Shown in pieces: positions 56,690 through 64,000 of a DNA stretch of 64,000 nt. The DNA is taken from the NCBI RefSeq assembly GCF_000719115.1, contig NZ_JOEA01000030.1, positions 1 through 64,000 of the forward strand. Reading direction: 5' to 3'. Numbering within the stretch: the stretch's first letter is position 1; each line of letters starts with the position of its first letter. Source of the stretch: Lentzea albidocapillata. GTDB taxonomy: Bacteria > Actinomycetota > Actinomycetes > Mycobacteriales > Pseudonocardiaceae. Below the pieces are notes generated by a model. That model made no database searches, was not told the origin of the DNA, and saw only the letters and a program-made list of their open reading frames with translations. Position numbers and translations under genes: made by a program.

Positions 56690-57353
56690 CGCCATCCGCG
56701 TCGATGCGGTAGCCGACGCCGGGCACGGTCGCGATGAGCCACGGTTCGCCGAGTCGCTTGCGCAGTGCCGAGACCGTGATGCGGACGGCGTTCGTGAACG
56801 GGTCGGCGTTCTCGTCCCAGGCCTGCTCCAGCAGCTCCTCGGCACTGACGACGCCGCCCTGGGCGCCGACCAGCACCTCGAGCACCGCGAACTGCTTGCG
56901 GGTCAGCGCGACGTACTGCCCGTCGCGGAAGACCTCACGCCGGAACGGGTCGAGCCGCAGGCCACCGATCTCACTGATCGGCGGCCGCGCGTAGGCACGC
57001 CTGCGGGCGAGCGCCCTGAGCCGCAGCACCAGTTCCCGGAGCTCGAACGGCTTGGTCAGGTAGTCGTCGGCGCCGAGCCCGAACCCCGACGCCTTGTCGT
57101 CGATCCGGTCGGCGGCGGTGAGCATGAGGATCGGCATGCCGCTGCCGGACGCGACGATCCGCCGCGCGATCTCGTCCCCGGACGGGCCGGGGATGTCGCG
57201 GTCGAGCACCGCGAGGTCGTAGGAGTTGACGCTGAGCATCTCCAGCGCCGTGTCGCCGTCCCCGGCGATGTCCGCGGCGATCGCCTCCAGCCGGAGCCCG
57301 TCCCGGACGGCCTCGGCCAGGTACGGCTCGTCCTCCACGATCAGCACACGCAT
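56661..57353 (-). CDS. OmpR-type response regulator
   Basis: 230 residues from ATG 57353. The receiver has EDEP near residue 7-10 (VEDEPYLAEAV), the phospho-acceptor Asp in LAVLDRDIPGPSGDEIAR and Lys in ADDYLTKPFELRELV. The C-terminal winged helix (about 130-225) contains RKQFAVLEVLVGAQGGVVSA and VPGVGYRIDADG. Its end (GESLSCKSVR) lies in the 19-bp inverted repeat with the kinase start. Order VanZ-like, regulator, kinase on the same strand suggests one operon. Confidence 0.94.
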   Translation of the reverse strand: MRVLIVEDEPYLAEAVRDGLRLEAIAADIAGDGDTALEMLSVNSYDLAVLDRDIPGPSGDEIARRIVASGSGMPILMLTAADRIDDKASGFGLGADDYLTKPFELRELVLRLRALARRRAYARPPISEIGGLRLDPFRREVFRDGQYVALTRKQFAVLEVLVGAQGGVVSAEELLEQAWDENADPFTNAVRITVSALRKRLGEPWLIATVPGVGYRIDADGESLSCKSVR

Positions 57354-57394
57354 GCCGCCAGCCTAGGGAAATAGGGTCTGTATCGCCCGCATGT

Positions 57395-57961
57395 TCACAC
57401 CGCGACCAGGTGCCGTTCCTCCGCCGGCGCGGGCTTGGGGCGCCACCACCAACGCGACGCGAGCGAGGCCAGCGCCGCGCCGGCGGCGTTGAGCAGCACG
57501 TCGTCCACAGAGGACACCCGATCCAGTCGCAGCACGAACTGCGCGATCTCCAGGAACGCGGAGCAGGCCGCCGCGAACGCCAGCACCCGCCACGCCGACC
57601 GCAGCGCCGCGAACCTCAGCGGGGCGAAGAACCCGAGCGCCGCGAACACCAGCATGTTGCCGACGATCTGGCCCGCGTCCCGGTGCTCGACGAGATCGAT
57701 CAGGTCCGCGAACGGCACCAGGCTCAGCTCGCCCACGCCGCCCGGCTCCGCGCCGGGCAGCATGATGATCCACACCCACGGCAGCGTCCCGTAGACCATG
57801 CCGACGTCGGCCAGCGCCGTCCGCCACGGGTGCGGGTTCCTGCCGAGTTTCCGGTAGAGCGCCAGGAGCAGCATCACGAGCACGGCCACCGGAATCCCGA
57901 GCACCGCGCCGACCACGACCCCGGTCTCCGTACCGACCCACTCCTGCCAGGTGTTGAGCAC
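57395..57961 (-). CDS. VanZ-family membrane protein
   Basis: 188 residues from GTG 57961. Four or more hydrophobic segments (VVVGAVLGIPVAVLVMLLLA, LVFAALGFFAPLRFAALRSA) with the VanZ signature GNMLVFAALGFFAPL and RLDRVSSVDDVLLNAAGAAL. VanZ proteins confer low-level glycopeptide or antimicrobial-peptide resistance in some bacteria; a general envelope role is also possible. It is 41 bp upstream of the OmpR-type regulator on the same strand, probably the same operon. Confidence 0.85.
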   Translation of the reverse strand: MLNTWQEWVGTETGVVVGAVLGIPVAVLVMLLLALYRKLGRNPHPWRTALADVGMVYGTLPWVWIIMLPGAEPGGVGELSLVPFADLIDLVEHRDAGQIVGNMLVFAALGFFAPLRFAALRSAWRVLAFAAACSAFLEIAQFVLRLDRVSSVDDVLLNAAGAALASLASRWWWRPKPAPAEERHLVAV

Positions 57962-58062
57962 GCTCCAAGTGAAGACGTACGACCGTTGCGAGGGCGTACG
58001 CGGTTTTCGATACGCGGACGATATGTGGCCCGGCCAGGCGGTCCGGAAGGGCCTCGCGGAGA

Positions 58063-59091
58063 ATGCCTGACGTGCTGGAGGCGAGGCTGCTTGCGACGGT
58101 GTCCCGTCTCGCGGGTCCGATCCGCGGCGCCGGCGTCGTCCTGATCAGCCTCTTCGGCGCCTTCTCGCTCAACTCGCCGCTCGGCTGGTCGCTGTTCGCG
58201 GCGGTCGCGGTGAGCACGGTCGCCGACTTCCGGCTGCCCCGCGTGGCGCTGCCGGTGGCGTTCCTTCGCGTCGTGGTGCTGTCGGTGGTGCTGGGGGCCG
58301 GTGCCGACCAGTGGGTGCTGACGGTGCTCACGACGACACTGATCACGTGGCAGTGGCAGTGGCCGCCTAAGGTCAGCGTGCCCGCGACGGCCGCGTTGCT
58401 CGCGGTGCAGGTCGTCACGACCGGGCCCGGCGTGCTCGTGCGGGCAGTGCTGGAGTCCGTGCTCGCCCGGCTGTCGTACGAGCTGTTGCGCAGATCGAGC
58501 CGGAAGGTGGACCTGCTCCGGGAACGCGCCGCCGAGCGGAGCCGGGCCGCGGCCATCGCCCTCGACCAGGGCAGGCGGGAGCGGGAGTACCTCGCACTGC
58601 TGCACGACACGGCTGCCGCGACGTTCCTGATGGCCGCGCACGGTGGTGATCCGGAGGAGGTCGCGGCCCAGGCGCGCCGCGACCTGGTCGTGCTGGCCGA
58701 GCGTGGCAACGCGCAAGGGACCGTGGACCTCGGGGCCGCGCTCACGGCGGTGGCGCGGGACAGTGCCGTGCACGTGCGGGTGGAGGCCGAGGTCGTGCCG
58801 GTGCCGGCCGGGGTCGCGCTGCAGTTCGTGCGGGCCGCGCGTGAACTGCTCACGAACGTGGAACGTCACGCGGGCACGACTGAAGCGGATCTGACGGTGA
58901 CGCGGGCGCGAGGCGCGGTGGTCGTCATCAGGGACGGCGGCAGAGGCTTCGTGCCCGCCGACGTGCCCGAGCACCGGCGTGGCCTGCGCGGATCGGTGGT
59001 CGGGCGCCTCGAAGCGGCCGGCGGTACGGCGGTGGTCGAGTCGGGACCGGCGGGGACCACCGCGCGGCTGGAGTGGACCGCCGATGACTGA
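58063..59091 (+). CDS. NarL-type sensor histidine kinase, first of a pair
   Basis: 342 residues from ATG 58063. Several N-terminal membrane spans (about 20-125) lead to a HisKA_3-like helix with His in LALLHDTAAATFLMAAHGGD and an ATPase domain (AARELLTNVERHAGTTEADL, GLRGSVVGRLEAAGGTAVVE). The start of the next gene overlaps its end by 8 bp. It is the first of two kinase-like genes followed by one regulator gene, suggesting a heteromeric or split kinase. Confidence 0.8.
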   Translation: MPDVLEARLLATVSRLAGPIRGAGVVLISLFGAFSLNSPLGWSLFAAVAVSTVADFRLPRVALPVAFLRVVVLSVVLGAGADQWVLTVLTTTLITWQWQWPPKVSVPATAALLAVQVVTTGPGVLVRAVLESVLARLSYELLRRSSRKVDLLRERAAERSRAAAIALDQGRREREYLALLHDTAAATFLMAAHGGDPEEVAAQARRDLVVLAERGNAQGTVDLGAALTAVARDSAVHVRVEAEVVPVPAGVALQFVRAARELLTNVERHAGTTEADLTVTRARGAVVVIRDGGRGFVPADVPEHRRGLRGSVVGRLEAAGGTAVVESGPAGTTARLEWTADD

Positions 59092-60136
59092 CCACACCGT
59101 CGCCACCACCACCCGGCAGGTCCTGCTGGTCGTCGTCTTCGCCGTCCAGCTCGTCCTCATGCTGCCCCCGCTCGTCGCACATCCGCACGGCCCGGCGGCG
59201 TGGATCGCGTACGGGCTGCTCACGGCCGTGCTGGCGGTCGTGGCCGGGTATGTCGCGGCCGGGGTGCCGACACCGGGCTACCTCGCTGTCGTACCCCTCG
59301 TCTCGTCGGTCCTGGCGACGACCGGGCTGCCCGCGGGCGCGTCGTTCAGCCCGGCGGACTGGGGGTTCGGACTGGTCGGCTGGTACCTGCTGCTGGTGCT
59401 GGTCGAGAGGCCGGCCGCGCTGGTGGCGGCCCTGACGGCGCACATCTGCTTCAGCATCGCGTGGCTCGCGCGCGAGGGAGGCGGTGACGTCGGCACGGTC
59501 GGGGTCGTCATCCTCAGCGGCACGAGTTTCCAGCTCGGTGTCCTGGTGATCAACCGAGTCCTGCACCGCGACGCCGGGCTGGCCGCGGAGGCCGCCGCCG
59601 AGCACGACGCCGCCCGCACCCGCGAAGAGCTCGCCCGCCAGCGGGAACAGGACCTGCGAGCCGGGTTCGAGGGCCAGCTGGGCGCGTTGCTGCCGCTGCT
59701 CGCCGACCTCGCCGACGAACGCGCGAGCGTGGCCGACCAGACGACCAGGCTGCGCTGCTCGGTCGCGGCCGTGCAGCTGCGCAGGTTGTTCGCGGAGAAC
59801 GACGACGTGCCCGACCCGTTGCTGCACGAACTGACGGCGTGTGTGGATGTCGCCGAACGGCGCGGTGTCGTCGTCTCGCTCGCTGTCAGCGGCACGGCCA
59901 CGCCAGTTCCGACGGAGGTGCGTCGTGACCTGGTCGCGCCGATGGCCCAGGCGCTCGCCGCCGCGAACGGACGTGCGAAGGTGAGCCTGCTGCGCACCGC
60001 GACGGAGGTGCGCGTGGCGGTGGTGGCGGACGCGCCCGAAACGCTGCCGGCACCGGGCAGGACAGGAACGGTCACCGTCGAGACGAACGTCCACAGTGGA
60101 CTGGTGAGGAGCGAGGCGCGATGGCGGACGACGTGA
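59084..60136 (+). CDS. Second kinase-like membrane protein of the pair, degenerate phospho-acceptor
   Basis: 350 residues from ATG 59084. N-terminal membrane spans (VLLVVVFAVQLVLMLPPLVA, AVLAVVAGYVAAGV and others to about 170) are followed by an alpha-helical segment (EHDAARTREELARQREQDLR) and an ATPase-like region (RRDLVAPMAQALAAANGRAK). The expected H-box histidine is replaced (VAAVQLRRLFAEND), so it is probably not a working kinase by itself. Overlaps the regulator gene by 16 bp. Perhaps a sensor subunit. Confidence 0.7.
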   Translation: MTDHTVATTTRQVLLVVVFAVQLVLMLPPLVAHPHGPAAWIAYGLLTAVLAVVAGYVAAGVPTPGYLAVVPLVSSVLATTGLPAGASFSPADWGFGLVGWYLLLVLVERPAALVAALTAHICFSIAWLAREGGGDVGTVGVVILSGTSFQLGVLVINRVLHRDAGLAAEAAAEHDAARTREELARQREQDLRAGFEGQLGALLPLLADLADERASVADQTTRLRCSVAAVQLRRLFAENDDVPDPLLHELTACVDVAERRGVVVSLAVSGTATPVPTEVRRDLVAPMAQALAAANGRAKVSLLRTATEVRVAVVADAPETLPAPGRTGTVTVETNVHSGLVRSEARWRTT

Positions 60137-60765
60137 CGGCGGTCGTGGTCGACGACCATCCCGTCGTGCGCGCGGGGGTCGCGCACTGGCTGTCCACAGC
60201 GGACATCGAGCTCGTGGCGAGCGGCGAGGACCCCGGGGTGGCCTGGACCGGTCCCGGCGCGAGCGCGGCGGTCGTCGTGCTCGACCTGCACCTCGGCGGC
60301 GTCGCGCCCGCCATGTCGGAACTGCGCAAGCTCGTCGAGGACGGTCGCAAGGTCATCGTGTACTCGATGCGCGCCGACGACGAGATCGTCCTGCAGTGCC
60401 TGGAGATCGGCGCGCTCAGCTACCTGACCAAGGCCGAGGGCGCCGACCACCTCGTGCAGGCCGTCAAGGCGGCGGCCGCGGGGCAGTCGTACACGCCACC
60501 GGCTCTCGCGGGCGCGCTGGCGGGCGACCGGTCGGACACGAGGCCCGCCCTCTCGCCCCGCGAGACCGAGGTCCTGGTCGAGTGGTTCCAGTCGGAGTCC
60601 AAGGAGTTCGTGGCGCAACGCCTGAACATCACGCTCAGCACGGTGAACTCCCACCTGGAACGGATCAGGGTCAAGTACGCGGCGATCGGCAGGCAGGCAC
60701 CGACCAAGGCGGCACTCGTCGCGCGGGCGATCCAGGACGGACTGATCGGTCTCGACGACCTCTGA
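60121..60765 (+). CDS. NarL/LuxR-type response regulator
   Basis: 214 residues from ATG 60121. The receiver has DD at 10-11 (VVVDDHPVVRAGVAHW) and acceptor Asp in VVVLDLHLGGVAP; Lys in ALSYLTKAEGADHL. The LuxR helix-turn-helix reads LSPRETEVLVEWFQSESKEF, with NITLSTVNSHLERIRVKYAA. It is the only regulator gene after the two kinase-like genes, so it should be their target. The usual MDVRMP sequence at the acceptor is diverged. Confidence 0.88.
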   Translation: MADDVTAVVVDDHPVVRAGVAHWLSTADIELVASGEDPGVAWTGPGASAAVVVLDLHLGGVAPAMSELRKLVEDGRKVIVYSMRADDEIVLQCLEIGALSYLTKAEGADHLVQAVKAAAAGQSYTPPALAGALAGDRSDTRPALSPRETEVLVEWFQSESKEFVAQRLNITLSTVNSHLERIRVKYAAIGRQAPTKAALVARAIQDGLIGLDDL

Positions 60766-60858
60766 GCGCGCGTGTGGTGTGAACGACCGATACCATCACT
60801 CCGGCATCCGGCCTAACGTGCTGGGCAACCCAGGTTCCGCAGTCCGAGGAGTTCCGCA

Positions 60859-61485
60859 GTGACGCACGCCCGTGGCCCCCTGTTCATCGCCGCCCTCGCA
60901 TCAGCGGGCCTGCTCCTGTCGGCCTGCGGCTCCGAGACCGGCGGTACCCCGACGCCCGCCACGGACACGACGACGGCCACCGCCACGAGCACCGAGAAGA
61001 CCTCCGCCTCGAAGGAGGCGCCGCCGGTCCCGGCCGGTGGGGACGTCACCGCTCCCGGCTCGAAGCTCAAGGTCGGCGCCCGCGCGGTGATCCCCGTCGC
61101 CACCGGCGACAAGACCGGCACCATCGCCATCACCGTCACTATCGAGGCGGGCGCGAAGGCGGATCTGGCGAAGTTCGGCGACAAGGCCAAGCACCTCACG
61201 CCGTTCTACCTGCGGGCCAAGGTCGAGAACCTCAGCGGCACGGACCTGAGCTTCACCTCGATCGGCCTGCGCGGCCTCGGCGAGGACGGCAAGGGCACCG
61301 GCGTGATCATCAGCGGTGACACGCCGAAGTGCGACTCCACCAGCGCGCCGAAGACGTTCAAGGCTGTCGGCGAGACGTACGAGACGTGCGTCCTGAGCGC
61401 GGCTCAGGACGGTCTGAAGGTCGCGGCGGCCGAGTACAACCGAGGCGACGACTACGTCAAGTCGCCGGTCGTCTGGCAGAGCTGA
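60859..61485 (+). CDS. Secreted lipoprotein of unknown function
   Basis: 208 residues from GTG 60859, preceded by GAGGAG. The lipobox is LLLSACGS (Cys around residue 23), followed by a Thr-rich linker (TATATSTEKTSASKEAP). The mature domain (about 60-205: GARAVIPVATGDKTGTIAIT, KVENLSGTDLSFTSIGL) resembles DUF4352-like immunoglobulin-fold lipoproteins. It ends with a hairpin terminator overlapping the convergent regulator gene's end. Located after the kinase pair but probably an independent unit. Confidence 0.8.
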   Translation: MTHARGPLFIAALASAGLLLSACGSETGGTPTPATDTTTATATSTEKTSASKEAPPVPAGGDVTAPGSKLKVGARAVIPVATGDKTGTIAITVTIEAGAKADLAKFGDKAKHLTPFYLRAKVENLSGTDLSFTSIGLRGLGEDGKGTGVIISGDTPKCDSTSAPKTFKAVGETYETCVLSAAQDGLKVAAAEYNRGDDYVKSPVVWQS

Positions 61486-61527
61486 GTCGCTGGTCCGCGG
61501 GGTAACGAGGGGTCCCCGCGGCTCAGC
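61481..61527. terminator. Compound terminator hairpin between convergent genes
   Basis: Outer stem GCTGAG (61481-61486) / CTCAGC (61522-61527) and inner stem CCGCGGGG (61495-61502) / CCCCGCGG (61514-61521). The outer arm overlaps the end of the lipoprotein gene and the stop of the minus-strand regulator. Confidence 0.6.
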
Positions 61528-62182
61528 GGCCGCTCTGCACCAACCCGTTGACGTGCGCGTACGCCACGGCGTGCACCCGGTCGCGCAACCCGAGCTTGGC
61601 CAGCACCCGTGAGACGTGCGTCTTCACCGTCTCGTCCCCGACGTGCAGCCGCGCGGCGATCTCGGCGTTGCTGCAGGCCGCCGCGACGAGCTGCAGCACC
61701 TCCCGTTCGCGCGCGGTGAGCAGCGCGAGCTCCGGCGGCGCCGGGGGAGGGGCGAGGCTGACGGCGAACCGCGCGATCAGCCGTTGCGTCACCGACGGGT
61801 CGATCAACGCGTCCCCGCGCGCCGCCACCCGGACCGCCGAGATCAGCTCCTCGGGCGGCAGCGACTTCAGCAGGAACCCGCTGGCCCCCGCCTTGAGCGC
61901 GCGGTACACGTACTCGTCGGTGTCGTAGGTCGTCAGCAGCAGGACCTTCGTGCGGTTCGCCGGGTCGGCCAGGATCATCTCCGTCGCGCCGAGCCCGTCC
62001 AGCTTCGGCATCCTGATGTCGAGCACGGCCACGTCCGGGCGCAGCCGCGCGACCTCGGCCACCGCCGCCCTGCCGTCCGCGACCTCCGCGACGCACCGGA
62101 GGTCCTCCTGCGTGTCGAAGATCGCGCGCATGCCGGAGCGCAGCATCGCGTGGTCGTCGGCCAGCAGCACGGTCAACGTCAT
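61523..62182 (-). CDS. NarL/LuxR-type response regulator
   Basis: 219 residues from ATG 62182. The receiver has ADDHAMLRSGMRAIF and acceptor Asp in VAVLDIRMPKLDGLG, Lys in GFLLKSLPPEELIS. LuxR helix-turn-helix: LTAREREVLQLVAAACSNAE, GDETVKTHVSRVLAKLG. It overlaps the kinase stop (62179-62181) in an ATGA junction, so the kinase and regulator are coupled with the kinase first. Confidence 0.94.
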   Translation of the reverse strand: MTLTVLLADDHAMLRSGMRAIFDTQEDLRCVAEVADGRAAVAEVARLRPDVAVLDIRMPKLDGLGATEMILADPANRTKVLLLTTYDTDEYVYRALKAGASGFLLKSLPPEELISAVRVAARGDALIDPSVTQRLIARFAVSLAPPPAPPELALLTAREREVLQLVAAACSNAEIAARLHVGDETVKTHVSRVLAKLGLRDRVHAVAYAHVNGLVQSGR

Positions 62183-63312
62183 GACGCCTCCAGGGGGAAC
62201 GTGACGACGGTGCGCCAGGTCCGGCCGTCCGGGTCGAGCCCGGACCGGGTGGTGCCGGTGAACATGCCGGCGCGGTTGCGGATGCCGACGAGACCGCGGC
62301 GCACCGAAGCGGAGTCGTCGCCGGGTCCCGTGGCGTTCTGCGCGGTGACGGTCAGCGAGTCCGGCGCGTACTCCAGGATGACCGTCACCCCGCACGCGTC
62401 GCCGTGCCGCAGGGCGTTGGTCAGCATCTCCTGGATGATCCGGTAGACCGTGATGTCCAACGACTCCGGAATGTCCCGCCGTTGCCCGCGCACCTCCAGC
62501 CGGGCCGGCCGGCCTGCCGCGCGCACGCCGTCGAGCAGTTCGTCTAGGTTGTCGAGCCCGGGCTGCCGCGCGCCCTCGGACTTGTCGCCGTGCAACAGGT
62601 CGAGCAGGTGCCGCAGGTCGACCATGGCCGCGCGACTGGACGTCTCGACCGCGCGCAACGAGTTCGTGAGCTTCGGATTGCCTTCCGGCAGACCGAGGCG
62701 GGCGGCGCCGGCGTGCAGGTTGATCGCGCTCACGTGGTGGATGATCACGTCGTGCAGGTCGCGGGCGATCGAGCCGCGTTCCTCGGTGATCGCCTTGGTG
62801 ACCGCCGCCTTCGCGTCCTTCTCTGCCATCGCCGACCGCTTCTCCAGCTCGGCCAGGTACGCGCGGCGCGCCGTCGTGTAGCGGCCGACGAGCCACGGCA
62901 GCAGCGCGCCCTTGGCGGCCACGAGCACCGCGTGCAGGGGGCCGTGGCCATTGAGGACCATGCAGGCCATCAGGCTGGCCGAGAGCAACCCGAGCGACGT
63001 GTACGCCGGTGCGCCGCGCAGCCACGCACCCGCCCGGTACCCGGCGATCAGCAGACCGGCGTCGTTGGCGTCGACCCCGTTGCGCATCGACACGAGGACG
63101 ATCACCGGAACGGCCGCCTGCGCCGCCGCCACCCACAGCGACAGCCGCGCCGGACCAGCCAGCATCGCGTCCACGGCCAGCGTCAGCAGGAGCACGACCA
63201 CGGTCTGCGGCAACGGTTCGCGGTCGAGCAGCACGAACCCGCCGTCCACGACCATGCACACGGTCGCGACCAGCCACGACTGGTGCCTGAGGGGCAGCTT
63301 GATCAGATCCAT
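62179..63312 (-). CDS. NarL-type sensor histidine kinase
   Basis: 377 residues from ATG 63312 (MDLIKLPLRH), with AGGA 10 nt upstream. Six membrane spans in the first ~150 residues; HisKA_3 helix with His in IARDLHDVIIHHVSAINLHA (about residue 190); ATPase domain with YRIIQEMLTNALRHGDACGV and RRGLVGIRNRAG. The promoter region upstream contains an 18-bp perfect palindrome (63371-63388). Divergent from the partial gene at 63448. Signal unknown. Confidence 0.93.
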   Translation of the reverse strand: MDLIKLPLRHQSWLVATVCMVVDGGFVLLDREPLPQTVVVLLLTLAVDAMLAGPARLSLWVAAAQAAVPVIVLVSMRNGVDANDAGLLIAGYRAGAWLRGAPAYTSLGLLSASLMACMVLNGHGPLHAVLVAAKGALLPWLVGRYTTARRAYLAELEKRSAMAEKDAKAAVTKAITEERGSIARDLHDVIIHHVSAINLHAGAARLGLPEGNPKLTNSLRAVETSSRAAMVDLRHLLDLLHGDKSEGARQPGLDNLDELLDGVRAAGRPARLEVRGQRRDIPESLDITVYRIIQEMLTNALRHGDACGVTVILEYAPDSLTVTAQNATGPGDDSASVRRGLVGIRNRAGMFTGTTRSGLDPDGRTWRTVVTFPLEAS

Positions 63313-63370
63313 CGAGCGCAATCCTGCCCCATGGCGTCCCTGAGAACCTCCCGCTCCGCAGGGGTCGGAG

Positions 63371-63388
63371 ATCCCCCGCGCGGGGGAT
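63371..63388. promoter_or_regulatory. 18-bp perfect GC-rich palindrome in a divergent promoter region
   Basis: ATCCCCCGCGCGGGGGAT is an exact palindrome, 58 bp before the kinase start (63312) and 60 bp before the gene at 63448. It may be an operator for one of the nearby NarL-type regulators or a small hairpin. Confidence 0.5.
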
Positions 63389-63447
63389 GCGGTTTCCGCC
63401 TCGCCAGTGACGCGGCGGCGAGGCCATGATCGATACGTTCGGTCGCG

Positions 63448-64000
63448 ATGAAACGACGTGGTGTGACCTTGTTGCTCGCGCTGGCGGCGCTCCTGGGGAT
63501 CGCGGCCCCCGCGCTGGCCGACGGCGCCCAGTCCGGTGCCGACATCCACGTCGCGCAGAGCCTCGGCGACCGCGAGCTCACGGTGATCATCCGGCGGGTC
63601 GCGGAGGTGCCGGGACCGGTGCACGTGGACGTGGTGACGCACGCCGGTACGCCGCCCGGCGAGCTGACGCTGACGTTGCGCGCGGCGGGTGCGCCCAGCA
63701 GCACCGCCAAGGTGGTTCTCGGTGCCACGCCCGGTTTCCACTCCGGGCTGCTGCACGTGGACCGGCCCGGTCCGTGGGAGCTCGCGGTCGACGAGGCGAC
63801 CATTCCGTTCGTCGTGCCGGCGCTCGTGCCGTCGCCGTGGGAGAACGCGACCTACGGAGGGTTCATCGCGGCCGGAGTGCTGTTGCTGGCGGCGCTCCTG
63901 CTGGCGGTGTTCGGCAAGGTCGGCCTCGCGCTCGTGCCCACGGCGGGCATGGTCGCCGCGGTGGCGGCCGGGGTGACGGCGGCGTTGCTGGCACCGAGCA
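63448..64000 (+). CDS. Exported membrane-anchored protein, cut by the window end
   Basis: At least 184 residues from ATG 63448; the frame is open to the edge. A signal peptide (RRGVTLLLALAALLGIAAPA, cleavage near ALADG) precedes an extracellular beta-rich domain (about 25-130: VIIRRVAEVPGPVHVDVVTH), then two hydrophobic segments (FIAAGVLLLAALLLAVFG and VGLALVPTAGMVAAVAAG). I do not recognise a family; an envelope or metal-handling role is a guess. It is divergent from the kinase at 62179. Confidence 0.7.
   Translation, partial: MKRRGVTLLLALAALLGIAAPALADGAQSGADIHVAQSLGDRELTVIIRRVAEVPGPVHVDVVTHAGTPPGELTLTLRAAGAPSSTAKVVLGATPGFHSGLLHVDRPGPWELAVDEATIPFVVPALVPSPWENATYGGFIAAGVLLLAALLLAVFGKVGLALVPTAGMVAAVAAGVTAALLAPS

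Overview
High-GC actinobacterial chromosome. Codon use, mycothiol-type formaldehyde dehydrogenase, Sec-secreted streptogrisin-like and subtilisin-like proteases and a DesA3-type desaturase pair all point to a Pseudonocardiaceae-like genus (Lentzea, Saccharothrix or Actinosynnema type). Genus is inference; no rRNA or marker gene lies in the window. I saw no tRNA, rRNA, CRISPR array or prophage.

Layout. (1) 1-700: 3' end of a TnpB (IS200/IS605-type) element abutting the C-terminal remnant of a membrane glycosyltransferase. (2) 700-8850: secreted proteolysis block, with a trypsin-like protease, two tandem subtilases and a large ATP-binding LuxR regulator; a 40-bp promoter block is shared between two of the protease transcription units. 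(3) 8900-21630: a nearly complete route from a betaine (glycine betaine or similar) to glycine: Rieske ferredoxin, IclR regulator, mycothiol-dependent formaldehyde dehydrogenase, dimethylglycine dehydrogenase-like flavoprotein, Rieske oxygenase, GntR regulator, four-subunit sarcosine oxidase (B, D, A, G) and PurU. Clear operator palindromes accompany both regulators. (4) 21630-34170: a methyltransferase truncated by a 146-bp inverted-repeat element, an MFS exporter and a second secreted-hydrolase block (S1, M28, S1 and tripeptidyl-aminopeptidase-like enzymes), plus a twice-frameshifted DUF1996-type gene.

(5) 34145-40110: an IclR-controlled five-gene catabolic operon (amidohydrolase, CoA-transferase, citryl-CoA-lyase-like protein, intradiol dioxygenase, zinc-type reductase), with the same 18-bp operator in front of the operon and the regulator. 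(6) 40138-41370: TerC membrane protein under a yybP-ykoY (Mn2+) riboswitch with a readable expression platform. (7) 41425-44610: IS605-like non-coding remnant, MerR remnant, CPBP protease and a NarL-type two-component system. (8) 44665-48160: PucR-like regulator, ferredoxin reductase and fatty-acyl desaturase. (9) 48280-53540: CocE-type peptidase/esterase and a PA14-GH2-LamG glycosidase behind two overlapping LacI-type operators.

(10) 53559-55390: a compact four-gene operon built around an astacin-like metallopeptidase without a signal peptide, with a 61-aa acidic protein, a stand-alone copy of the peptidase C-terminal domain and a YbaY-like protein; this is the best candidate for an undescribed system. 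(11) 55558-64000: three sets of two-component genes. They are OmpR/EnvZ-type with a 19-bp perfect inverted repeat at the gene junction; a NarL-type regulator with two kinase-like genes; and another NarL-type pair. A VanZ-like protein, a lipoprotein and a partial membrane protein complete this region.
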